The notes beneath the pieces are model-generated. The model was not told the origin of the DNA and ran no database searches. It saw only the letters and a program-made list of their open reading frames with translations. A stretch of 64,000 nucleotides of DNA from Propioniciclava soli. GTDB lineage: Bacteria; Actinomycetota; Actinomycetes; Propionibacteriales; Propionibacteriaceae. How positions within the stretch are numbered: position 1 is the stretch's first letter; each line of letters opens with the position of its first letter. The stretch is taken from contig NZ_JACYOT010000016.1 in NCBI RefSeq assembly GCF_014858005.1, positions 57,362 through 121,361 of the forward strand, given 5' to 3'. Shown piece by piece: positions 1-7,787 of the stretch. A program made the position numbers and the translations under genes.

Positions 1-277
1 GCTCGAGCAGGTCGGGCAGCCCCAGCCGGGCCACCCGGAACCCGCTGCCCGGGGTGTGTTCCACCAGACCCTCGGCCTGGAGCGTCTTGAGGGCCTCGCG
101 GACGGGGATGTGGCTCACCTCGAAGCGCTGCGCGATCTGGTCCAGGGGCACCAGGGCCCCGGGGCCCGCGCGGCCGGCCACGAGGACGCGGCGCAGCTCC
201 GCCACGATGTCGGCCTGCCTGCGTCCCCGCGGTTCGAGCGCCGCGACCAGCGCGGAGGCCCGGCCGGGTGCCCTCAC
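1..277 (-). CDS. GntR-family transcriptional regulator, truncated by window edge
   Basis: Only the first 92 codons are inside the window; the C-terminal effector domain lies off the left edge. The GTG start at 277 overlaps the allantoinase stop (GTGA), so translation is probably coupled to allB. The visible part is a GntR-type winged helix: 'IAQRFEVSHIPVREALKTL' is the helix-turn-helix, followed by 'EGLVEHTPGSGFRVA' as the wing. The 'IPVREALKTL' form is typical of FadR/VanR-like members that bind small carboxylic acids. Its place at the 3' end of the ureide operon suggests a role in controlling allantoin or amide use, but the ligand cannot be read from the N-terminus. Confidence 0.85.
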   Translation of the reverse strand, partial: MRAPGRASALVAALEPRGRRQADIVAELRRVLVAGRAGPGALVPLDQIAQRFEVSHIPVREALKTLQAEGLVEHTPGSGFRVARLGLPDLLE

Positions 278-1662
278 CGGCCCCGCCGCAGGATGCGGCC
301 GTCCGGCTCGGCGAGATCGTGACCGTCGAACACCGTCCGCCCGGCGCGCACGGTGCGCGACACGCTGCCCGAGAGCACGCGGCCGCTGTACGCGGAGAGC
401 TTGTTGCGGTGCGCGAGCCGGCTCCCGTCGATGGCGATGGAGCGGCCCGGGCTGTACCAGATCAGGTCGGCGTCCATCCCGGCGGCGAGGTCGCCCTTGC
501 CCGTCAACCCGGCCACCCGGGCCGGGCCGGCCGACATCCAGCGGCTCACCGTCTCGATGCCGAGGCCACGCTGCGCGGCGGCGTCCACCATGGTGGGGAA
601 CGTCACCTGCACGCTCGACACCCCACCCCAGGCCTGCGCCAGGTCTCCCCCGCCGCGGGTCTTCTCCTCCAGGGTCGAGGGCGAGTGATCGGACACCACG
701 CAGTCAAGCACCCCGTCGACGAGCCCCGCCCACAGTTCCTCGCGGTTCCCGGGGTCGCGGATCGGGGGGCAGCACTTGAACTCCGCCGCCCCGTCCGGCA
801 CCGCCTGCGCGTCGAACACGAGGTAGTGCGGGCACGTCTCGGCCGTGAGCGGCAGCCCTTCGGCCTTGGCGGTCGCGATGGGCTCCAGCGCGCGGGCGCT
901 GCTGACGTGCAGGATGTGGGCGCGGGTGCCGTGGCGCCGCACCGCCTCGATCACGGTGCGGACGGCCCGCACCTCGGCCTCGTCGGGCCGGCTGTCGACA
1001 AAGTCGGCGTAGTGGCGGCTCGACCACGGGGGCACCGCGCCCAGCACGTCCGGATCTTCGGCGTGCACGATCATCAGCCCGTCGAAGCCCGCGATCTCCG
1101 CCATCGCGGCGTCGAACGCGTCCGGGGCCAGGGGGGCGAACTCGGGCACCCCGGAGTCGACCAGGAAGCACTTGAACCCGTAGACGCCGTCGTCCCACAG
1201 CGCCTCCAGCCGGCCGAGGTTGCCGGGCACCGCACCGCCCCACATGCCGACATCGGTGAAGATCTGCCCGGCCGCCACGGCGCGCTTGACCGCCAGCGCA
1301 TCGGTGTCGACGGTGGGCGGGATCGAGTTGAGCGGCATGTCGACCAGGGTCGCGATGCCCCCGTACGCGGCGGCCTCGGTGGCGGACGCGAACCCCTCCC
1401 ACGACGTCCGGCCGGGTTCGTTGACGTGCACGTGGGTGTCGACGCAGGCCGGCAACAGCAGCGTGCCGTCCGGTGCGTTGACGACCAGCGCGCCCGAGGC
1501 GTCGTGGCCCGCGTCCATCCGCGCGTCGCGGGCCAGGGCGGCGTCGCGCTCGTCCCCGGTGCGCACCGCCGTGATCGAACCGGACGCGGTGTCGACCTCC
1601 ACATCGGCCGGCACGAGCCGGCCCCCCACGAGGGTCTGCTCGGCACGGAAGATCTTGCGCAC
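274..1662 (-). CDS. allB: Allantoinase (dihydroorotase-like cyclic amidohydrolase)
   Basis: 462 aa, normal for AllB. It hydrolyses allantoin to allantoate in the cytoplasm. The metal site is complete: 'DTHVHVNEPGRT' (His77, His79), the lysine expected to be carboxylated in 'GFKCFLVDSG' (Lys164), His200 in 'IVHAEDP', His252 in 'ILHVSSA' and the catalytic Asp325 in 'VVSDHSPS'. The 'HVNEPGRT' motif with Glu after the HxH favours allantoinase over dihydroorotase or dihydropyrimidinase. Genes for the next two pathway steps lie just upstream on the same strand, 3 nt away, which supports the substrate. A GntR regulator overlaps its stop codon. Confidence 0.93.
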   Translation of the reverse strand: MRKIFRAEQTLVGGRLVPADVEVDTASGSITAVRTGDERDAALARDARMDAGHDASGALVVNAPDGTLLLPACVDTHVHVNEPGRTSWEGFASATEAAAYGGIATLVDMPLNSIPPTVDTDALAVKRAVAAGQIFTDVGMWGGAVPGNLGRLEALWDDGVYGFKCFLVDSGVPEFAPLAPDAFDAAMAEIAGFDGLMIVHAEDPDVLGAVPPWSSRHYADFVDSRPDEAEVRAVRTVIEAVRRHGTRAHILHVSSARALEPIATAKAEGLPLTAETCPHYLVFDAQAVPDGAAEFKCCPPIRDPGNREELWAGLVDGVLDCVVSDHSPSTLEEKTRGGGDLAQAWGGVSSVQVTFPTMVDAAAQRGLGIETVSRWMSAGPARVAGLTGKGDLAAGMDADLIWYSPGRSIAIDGSRLAHRNKLSAYSGRVLSGSVSRTVRAGRTVFDGHDLAEPDGRILRRGR

Positions 1663-1665
1663 GGC

Positions 1666-2985
1666 TCAGCTCCGTTCGGTGGCGAGGACGGCCGCGGTGG
1701 CCGAGGTGAAGGCGTCCAGGGCGTCGGCGACGTCGTCCACGGTGACCGACTCGAAAGGAGTGTGGGAGATGCCGTCGAGGCAGCGGATGAACAGCATGCC
1801 CACCTCGGTGAGGTGGGCGACCGCCATCGCGTCGTGCCCCGCCCGGCTGTACAGCTCGGGCACCTCGACCGGCGGTACCGGCCCGGACGCCCGCGCCGCG
1901 GTTCCCGCGCCGGGTGCGGGGGCCGGATCCTCGGCCCCGGCGGCCAGCTCGACGCCGGCGACCGCGTCACGGATCACGTCCTGCAGCCACGGGGCGCAGA
2001 CCACCGCCGGGGCCCGGTGCTCCTCGACCCAGTGGAACTGCAGGCCCCGCTCGTCGCACACGCTCGTGATGGTGGCCAGCATCTCCTCCCAGGCGGCGTC
2101 GCGGGCCGGGTCGTCCGCCGCCCGCAGGTCGAGGCTGAACTCGACGCGTCCCGGCACCACGTTCACTGCGCCGGGGTGGGCCTGGAGCTGGCCGACGGTG
2201 GCGATCACGTCGCGCCGCTTCGCGATGTCCTCCACCGCGATCACGGCGAAGCTGGCGCCCACCAGTGCGTCGCGGCGCCGGTCGTAGGGCGTCCCGCCGG
2301 CGTGGCGGGCTTCGCCGGTGACGGTCAGCGCGAACCGGCGCGCGCCAGCGATGGAGGTGACGACGCCGAGCGAGCGGCCGGCGTCCTGCAGCAGCGGCCC
2401 CTGCTCGATGTGGGCCTCGAGGTAGGCCACCACGTCGCTCGGTTCGCGCGCGGCGGCGCCCACCTGGTGGGGGTCGAGGCCGAAGTCGGCGAAGGCGCGG
2501 CGCAGGGTCATGCCCGCCTCGTCGGTCTGGTCGAACCAGGCGTCGTCCCACGTGCCCGCGAAGGCCCGGCTCCCCATGAGCGCCGAGCCGAAGCGCGCAC
2601 CCTCCTCGTCGCTGAAGGCCACCACCTCAAGCGCGTGGGGGCTGGTCTCCATGCGGTTGCGGAGGCGGCGGGCTACGCCGAGGGCGAGCATCACACCGAG
2701 GGGGCCGTCGTAGCGGCCGGCGTCCGGCACCGTGTCGATGTGGGAGCCGAGGACGACCGCCGGAAGCCCCGGTTCGCGTCCTTCCAGACGGCCGCAGAGG
2801 TTGCCGGCGGCGTCCACCCAGGTGCGCAGGCCGGCCGAGCGCATCCATCGGGCGACCAGCGCGTTGGCCCACGCGTGCTCGGCGCTGAGGTGCAACCGGG
2901 TGATCGTGCCGGGCACGCTCGTGATGCCACCGAGTTCCTCACAGCGATCGAAGGCCAGGCGGGCGTCGGCGGGCACGGGGCTCAC
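1666..2985 (-). CDS. allC: Allantoate amidohydrolase (M20-family)
   Basis: 439 aa from the GTG at 2985, which has a strong AAGGAGG site 8 nt upstream and overlaps the preceding stop (GTGA). A longer open frame upstream is only a shadow of the aminotransferase gene. Family M20 di-metal peptidase fold: 'GSHIDTVPDAGRYDG' gives His82, Asp84 and Asp93, and 'FSDEEGARFG' gives the Glu pair 127/128. The family contains allantoate amidohydrolases and N-carbamoyl-L-amino-acid hydrolases. The neighbouring allantoinase and ureidoglycine aminotransferase point to allantoate as substrate. An Ala/Pro/Gly-rich insertion lies near residues 340-360, outside the catalytic motifs and probably a surface loop. Confidence 0.88.
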   Translation of the reverse strand: MSPVPADARLAFDRCEELGGITSVPGTITRLHLSAEHAWANALVARWMRSAGLRTWVDAAGNLCGRLEGREPGLPAVVLGSHIDTVPDAGRYDGPLGVMLALGVARRLRNRMETSPHALEVVAFSDEEGARFGSALMGSRAFAGTWDDAWFDQTDEAGMTLRRAFADFGLDPHQVGAAAREPSDVVAYLEAHIEQGPLLQDAGRSLGVVTSIAGARRFALTVTGEARHAGGTPYDRRRDALVGASFAVIAVEDIAKRRDVIATVGQLQAHPGAVNVVPGRVEFSLDLRAADDPARDAAWEEMLATITSVCDERGLQFHWVEEHRAPAVVCAPWLQDVIRDAVAGVELAAGAEDPAPAPGAGTAARASGPVPPVEVPELYSRAGHDAMAVAHLTEVGMLFIRCLDGISHTPFESVTVDDVADALDAFTSATAAVLATERS

Positions 2986-4196
2986 GCGTAGACCTCCTTG
3001 GCCGCCGCGACGCCGGCGCCCGGTGTGGGCGAGGCACCGGCCTCGCGGAGCGCCTGTTCGAGGGCCGCGAGGGTGAGGAGCACCGCATCGTGGCGGGCGT
3101 TGTACCCCATGGTGCCGATGCGCCAGACCCGGCCGTGCAGCGGCCCGAACGAGGTGCCGATCTCGATGCCGTAGTCGGTCAGCAGGCCCGCGCGCACGGC
3201 GTCGCCGTTCACCCCCTCGGGGATCTCGACGGCGACGACGTTGTGCATCTTGTGCGCCAGGTCGCCGAACGGAGTCAGGCCGAGGCCCCGCACGCCGGCG
3301 AGCATCGCCGCACCGTGCAGCGCGTGGCGATCGACGGCGGCATCGAGCCCCTCCTGCAGCAGCAGCCGGGCGCACTCGCGGGCGCCGTACAGCATCGTCG
3401 TGGCCTCGGTGTGGTGGTTGAGGCGGCGCGGCCCCCAGTAGTCGAGGATCATCCCGAGGTCGAAGTAGTTGGAGCGGATGCGCTCACCGGTGGCCACGTC
3501 CCCGGCCTCGCGGATGCCGGCCTCGACGTGACGCCGACCGTCGATCACCGCGAGCGCCGCCGGCGAGAGGCTGACCGGCGCGCTGCCCGACGGGCCGCCG
3601 AGACACTTCTGCAACCCCGCCGAGACCGCATCGAGCCGCCAGTCGTCCATCGCGAACGGGTTGCCGCCCACCGAGGCCGTGAGGTCGGCATAGAACAGGA
3701 CGCCGTGTTCGGCGCAGATCCCGCCGAGATCGGCAAGAGGTTGGTTCATCGTGGTCGAGGTGTCGCCCTGCACGAGCGCCAGCAACGTGGGCCGCACCGC
3801 CACGATCGCCTGTTCGATCTGCTCGGGGGTGAAGACGGTTCCCCACGGCGTCTCGATGGTGTGGACCTCCGCGCCACATCGCTGGGCGATCTCGGCGAGC
3901 AGGTGGCCGAAGCGTCCGAACACGGGCACGAGGACGCGGTCGCCCGGGGAGAGCAGCGAGACCAGCACCGCCTCGATGCCCGCCCGCGACGTGCCGTCCA
4001 CGAGCACCGTCGCGTCGTTCCGCGTCCGGAACACCTGCCGGTACAGCTCCTGGGTCTCGTTCATCGTGTCGGTCATCCACGGGTCGAACTGGCCCACCAA
4101 CGCCGCCGACATCGCGCGCAGCACCCGCGGATCCGCGGTGATCGGGCCCGGACCCATGAGGAGGCGGTGCGGGGGATGGATGGGTTCTGCGGTCAC
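2982..4196 (-). CDS. pucG: (S)-Ureidoglycine-glyoxylate aminotransferase (class V)
   Basis: 404 aa, full length for the alanine-glyoxylate aminotransferase family of class V PLP enzymes. The N-terminus 'LLMGPGPITADPRVL' is the family hallmark, and the PLP lysine is Lys197 in 'SAGLQKCLGGPSG', preceded by 'FYADLTASVGG'. PucG enzymes transfer the amino group of ureidoglycine, the allantoate breakdown product, to glyoxylate, giving oxalurate and glycine. The allB-allC context makes this assignment much better than serine-pyruvate or alanine-glyoxylate aminotransferase. It is the first gene of the leftward operon and diverges from the FadR-type regulator. Confidence 0.87.
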   Translation of the reverse strand: MTAEPIHPPHRLLMGPGPITADPRVLRAMSAALVGQFDPWMTDTMNETQELYRQVFRTRNDATVLVDGTSRAGIEAVLVSLLSPGDRVLVPVFGRFGHLLAEIAQRCGAEVHTIETPWGTVFTPEQIEQAIVAVRPTLLALVQGDTSTTMNQPLADLGGICAEHGVLFYADLTASVGGNPFAMDDWRLDAVSAGLQKCLGGPSGSAPVSLSPAALAVIDGRRHVEAGIREAGDVATGERIRSNYFDLGMILDYWGPRRLNHHTEATTMLYGARECARLLLQEGLDAAVDRHALHGAAMLAGVRGLGLTPFGDLAHKMHNVVAVEIPEGVNGDAVRAGLLTDYGIEIGTSFGPLHGRVWRIGTMGYNARHDAVLLTLAALEQALREAGASPTPGAGVAAAKEVYA

Positions 4197-4330
4197 CGGG
4201 AGGTCCTTCGGGTCGGCGTGCGGGCGGGGGGACGGCCGGCTGGGTCTTCGTGCCAGCGTGGGGGGTGGCGTTCGGGACGACGGTGGACACCGGCACCGCC
4301 CGGGGGTCCGGGTGGGTTAGGGTGACACCA

Positions 4331-4343
4331 TTGGTCTGACCAA
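4331..4343. promoter_or_regulatory. FadR/GntR-type operator between divergent ureide genes
   Basis: TTGGTCTGACCAA is a perfect 13-bp palindrome. It fits the TTGGTnnGACCAA-like half-sites bound by FadR-subfamily GntR regulators. It lies in the shared 215-bp spacer between pucG and the FadR-type gene that starts at 4412, just downstream of a TAGGGT -10-like box on the + strand (4325-4330). A second partial half site (ATTGGT on the minus strand, about 4348-4353) follows. The inferred role is autoregulation and control of the pucG-allC-allB operon. Confidence 0.7.
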
Positions 4344-4411
4344 CATACCAATGACCCGTGTCGGCGGTCCCGCCGCCCACCAGTCGGAACACACCTCGGG
4401 AGGACACCCCC

Positions 4412-5161
4412 ATGCAGGCACCGGACGCCACGGCCGTGCTCCCCCGGCCACGCTCGATCAGCGGTGACGTCGCCGCGCGGCTCGAGCGCCACATCGCCAC
4501 CGATCTGTCCCCCGGCGACCGCCTGCCGCCCGAACGGGAGCTCTGCACCACGTTCGGCATCTCGCGCGCCACGCTGCGCGAGGCGATGCACGCGCTCGAG
4601 GGGCGCGGACTGGTCGAGCGGCGTCCGGGCCGGGGCACGACCGTGCTCGCGCCGCCGCCCGACGCGCTCGGCGTCCAGTTCGTCGCCACGCAGGGGGCGA
4701 GCGCGGCCGAGATCGCCCACGTGGTGGAGCTGCGCCGCACCGTCGAGCCCGCCGTGGCCGAGCTCGCTGCCCGCCGCGCGACCGACCTCGACCTGGCACT
4801 GCTGGAGCAGACCCTGCTCGAGAGCCACGCCGGCCTGACGGCGTCCGAGGCGCTGGAACTCGACATCCGCTTCCACGAGCAGCTCGCCGCCGCGACCGGC
4901 AACCCCCTGCTCGCGAGCGTGTGCGAGGCCATGAACCACCTGGTGCACGACGTGCGCCTGCGGTCCCACGTGTCGCGCAGCGGGCGGCGCAACTCGATCG
5001 AGGGCCACCACCGGCTCTACGCGTGCGTCGCCGCCCATGACGCCGCCGGCGCGAAGCAGGCGATGCTCACCCACCTCGGCGAGGTGGCGGACGTGCTGGC
5101 GGGGTTGGACGCGCTCCTGGCGGCCGAGGCGTCCGCCGGTGCGGGCGGGGGTGCCGCGTGA
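4412..5161 (+). CDS. FadR-subfamily GntR transcriptional regulator
   Basis: 249 aa from the ATG at 4412, which has GGGAGG 8 nt upstream; an in-frame ATG at 4358 lacks a ribosome site. The N-terminal winged helix is 'RELCTTFGISRATLREAMHAL' at about residues 40-60, with the wing 'GLVERRPGRGTTV'. The C-terminal FCD all-helical domain shows the metal/ligand pattern 'DIRFHEQLAAATGNPLL' and 'EGHHRLYACVAAHD', whose Asp and His residues usually bind a metal and a carboxylate effector. Its stop overlaps the acetamidase start (GTGA), so it heads that operon. The 13-bp palindrome at 4331 is the likely operator. The effector is probably a ureide or amide intermediate (inference). Confidence 0.9.
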   Translation: MQAPDATAVLPRPRSISGDVAARLERHIATDLSPGDRLPPERELCTTFGISRATLREAMHALEGRGLVERRPGRGTTVLAPPPDALGVQFVATQGASAAEIAHVVELRRTVEPAVAELAARRATDLDLALLEQTLLESHAGLTASEALELDIRFHEQLAAATGNPLLASVCEAMNHLVHDVRLRSHVSRSGRRNSIEGHHRLYACVAAHDAAGAKQAMLTHLGEVADVLAGLDALLAAEASAGAGGGAA

Positions 5162-6234
5162 GCCGGATCCTGCTGCGCGACGCCGGGGACATCCCCGGCG
5201 ACCACTACCTGCCCGCCCGCGCCGAGGAGCTGTTCTGGGGACGCCTGCCCTCCGATGCGGACGCCCCGCTGCTGACGGTGCGCCCCGGGGAGTCGGTGAC
5301 CATCGACACGGTGAGCCACGAGGGGCTGTTGGAGGACCAGGGCCGCGACCCCCGCGCCTTCTTCGGGCGCCACGGCGTGCCGGCCGAACTGGTGCTGCCC
5401 GAGGCGTCCGAGCTGGCGGCCTCCACCCATCCCCACGACCCGGGTGTGGACGGCCCGCACGTCGTCACGGGGCCGATCGCCGTGACGGGGGCCCGTCCGG
5501 GCGACCTGCTGGCCCTGACCGTGGAACGGCTCGACCGCCGCGTCGACTACGGCGTGATCAGCAACCGGCACGGCCGCGGTTCCCTGGCGGGGGAACTGCC
5601 CGAGCAACCGGGCACGGTGAGCGTGTTCACCCCCGTGGTCGAGGACGCCTCCGGGGCGCACGGCGAGCTGCCGCTGTCCGGCGCAGCGGACGCGGGCCGC
5701 GTCCGGTTCCCGCTCGCGCCGTTCCTCGGGATCATGGGCGTGGCGACCCCCGGGGAGCGCCTGCACTCGGTGCCGCCCGGTCCCCACGGCGGCAACCTCG
5801 ACATCGCCCTGCTGGTGGAGGGCGCGACGCTGTACCTGCCGGTCCAGGTGCCGGGAGGGCTCGCCCACGTCGGCGACCCCCACTTCGCCCAGGGGGACGG
5901 CGAGGTGTGCCTCACCGCGTTGGAGGCCTCCCTGCGGGCCACCCTGCGGTTCGACGTGGTGCCGGCCGGGGACGCCGCGGCCCGCTTCGGCGAGCTGCTC
6001 GGGCCGCTGGCGGAGACCGCGGAGTATCTGGTGCCGACCGGGCTGGACCCCGACCTGGACGTCGCGACGCAGAACTGCGTGCGCGCCGCGTTGGGGTTGC
6101 TGCAGGCCCGCCACGGCATGGACCGTCACCTCGCCTACGCCTACCTCTCGGCCGCCACCGATTTCAACATCTCGCAGGTCGTGGACCTGGTGAAGGGCGT
6201 CCACGCTCGCATCCGGAAGGCCGACTTCGCATGA
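5158..6234 (+). CDS. Acetamidase/formamidase family protein
   Basis: 358 aa from GTG 5158, translationally coupled to the regulator. FmdA/AmdA-type amidases hydrolyse short amides such as formamide and acetamide to ammonia and the acid. Family features visible are 'GPIAVTGARPGDLLALTVE' near residues 105-123, 'PHGGNLDIALLVEGATLYLPV' (HGGN(M/L)D motif) near 204, and 'VGDPHFAQGDGEVCLTALE' (GDxHxxQGDGE motif) near 240, all intact. Length is in the usual range. Physiological substrate unknown. In this context it could release ammonia from a small amide formed during ureide breakdown. It overlaps the next gene by an ATGA. Confidence 0.85.
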   Translation: MSRILLRDAGDIPGDHYLPARAEELFWGRLPSDADAPLLTVRPGESVTIDTVSHEGLLEDQGRDPRAFFGRHGVPAELVLPEASELAASTHPHDPGVDGPHVVTGPIAVTGARPGDLLALTVERLDRRVDYGVISNRHGRGSLAGELPEQPGTVSVFTPVVEDASGAHGELPLSGAADAGRVRFPLAPFLGIMGVATPGERLHSVPPGPHGGNLDIALLVEGATLYLPVQVPGGLAHVGDPHFAQGDGEVCLTALEASLRATLRFDVVPAGDAAARFGELLGPLAETAEYLVPTGLDPDLDVATQNCVRAALGLLQARHGMDRHLAYAYLSAATDFNISQVVDLVKGVHARIRKADFA

Positions 6235-7787
6235 ACCCCGCCCGCGTGGAAGCCGCCCGCTGGCGGGCCGACAACCCCGACGCCCCGGCCGGGCTGCTCG
6301 AGGCATTCTGCGCCTACGAGGACGCGCTGATGGCCGACGACCTGGCCGTTCTGGACGACCTGTTCGCCGACGCCCCCGGCACGCTGCGCGGCGACCCCGA
6401 GGGGCTGCTGGTGGGCCATGCCGCGATCGGGGCGTTCCGTGCGGTGCGCGGCGGCGCGCCGGCCCGCACCCTGGCTGCGGTGCGTGTGGTGGGCACCGGC
6501 GAGACGGCGGTCGTCGTGGCCGTGACCGAGCCCACGCGCGGCGGCCACGGGCTGCAGACCCAGGCCTGGCGGCGTGGGGCGGACGGGGCCTGGCGCATCG
6601 ACGTCGCCCACGTGGCTCCGCCGCCGGTCACCTTCGACGCCTCGGTGTGGCGCGTGGTGGGCGATCCGCTGGCGTTCCCGACCGGGGCGGGCCCGCTCAC
6701 CGGTGAGAGCGTCGCGGTGAAGGACCTGTTCGCCGTGGCCGGCCACCGGGTCGGGGCGGGCGTCCCGGCCTGGCTCGCCGAGCAGGAGCCGGCGGCGTCC
6801 GACAGCGTGGCGGTGGCGCTGCTGCGCCAGGCCGGGGCATTGATCCGGGGCATCGCGCGCACCGACCAGTTCGCCTACAGCCTCGCCGGCGACAACCCCC
6901 ACCACGGCACGCCGGTCAACCCGGCCGTCCCCGGGGCCCTGCCGGGCGGTTCGTCGAGCGGCAGCGCGGTGGCGGTGAGCCTCGGGGCCGCGACGATCGG
7001 CCTGGCCACCGACACGGCCGGCTCGGTGCGGGTGCCGGCGTCCTACCAGGGCCTGTGGGGGTGGCGGCCCACCCACGGTGGGGTGCCCACCGGCGGCCTG
7101 CTGCCGCTGGCCCCCGATTTCGACACCGTCGGGCTTCTCACCCGAGAGCCGGACCTGCTGCGCCGCGCCGCAGCCGTGCTGCTCGGTGATTCGGCCGGCA
7201 CGCAGACGTGCGGGGAGCGTGTCCGCCCCGCCACGCTGCCCGGGGTGGCTGCATCGGCCCGGGCCGCCTTCGAGGCCTGGGCGGACGCCGCGGGCCTCGG
7301 CATCATCGAGCTGCCCGACCTCGCCGAGGCCGCCGAGGCGTTCCGCGTCCACCAGGCATGGCAGGCGTGGCAGGCGCACGGCCGCTGGCTCACCTCCCAC
7401 CCCGGGGCGGTGCTCGGAGCGGCCGGCCAGCGGTTCGCGGCGGCGGCGTCCGTCACCGTGGCCGAGGACCGGGCGGCGCGCGCCACGCTGGCCCGTTGGC
7501 GCACCACCCTGGACGCGACGCTCGGCGACGCGACGCTGGTGGTGCCCTCGGCGGCGTCCGCCGCGCCGCGACGCTGGGCCACCCCGGAGCAGGTGGACGC
7601 GCACCGTGCCGCGACCTTCGGCCTCACGTGCATCGCGGGCATCACGGGGCGGCCCGCCATCTCCGCTCCCCTGCTGACCACCCCCACCGGGCCGGTCGGA
7701 GTGTCGTTCATCGGCCCACGGGCGAGCGACCTGGCACTCCTCGCGGAGGCCGCCACGCTGCCGGTGGGGGTCAGCCCGCCGGGATGA
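6231..7787 (+). CDS. AtzH-like domain fused to an amidase-signature amidase
   Basis: 518 aa. The ATG at 6231 overlaps the acetamidase stop. Residues about 1-130 resemble the SnoaL-like AtzH/DUF3225 fold ('GLLVGHAAIGAFRAVRG', 'HGLQTQAWRRGADGAWRID'). Residues 140-518 are an amidase-signature domain with the Ser-cisSer-Lys triad: Lys164 in 'VAVKDLF', the cis-Ser in 'GGSSSGSAVAVS' and the nucleophile in 'DTAGSVRVPAS'. In the cyanuric-acid pathway AtzH is a 1,3-dicarboxyurea deamidase working beside the amidase AtzE, and fusions of the two domains occur in actinobacteria. Linkage to allantoin genes suggests a carboxylated urea or oxalurate-like amide as substrate, which is inference. The 3' end overlaps the convergent GH30 gene by 17 bp. 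Confidence 0.8.
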   Translation: MNPARVEAARWRADNPDAPAGLLEAFCAYEDALMADDLAVLDDLFADAPGTLRGDPEGLLVGHAAIGAFRAVRGGAPARTLAAVRVVGTGETAVVVAVTEPTRGGHGLQTQAWRRGADGAWRIDVAHVAPPPVTFDASVWRVVGDPLAFPTGAGPLTGESVAVKDLFAVAGHRVGAGVPAWLAEQEPAASDSVAVALLRQAGALIRGIARTDQFAYSLAGDNPHHGTPVNPAVPGALPGGSSSGSAVAVSLGAATIGLATDTAGSVRVPASYQGLWGWRPTHGGVPTGGLLPLAPDFDTVGLLTREPDLLRRAAAVLLGDSAGTQTCGERVRPATLPGVAASARAAFEAWADAAGLGIIELPDLAEAAEAFRVHQAWQAWQAHGRWLTSHPGAVLGAAGQRFAAAASVTVAEDRAARATLARWRTTLDATLGDATLVVPSAASAAPRRWATPEQVDAHRAATFGLTCIAGITGRPAISAPLLTTPTGPVGVSFIGPRASDLALLAEAATLPVGVSPPG

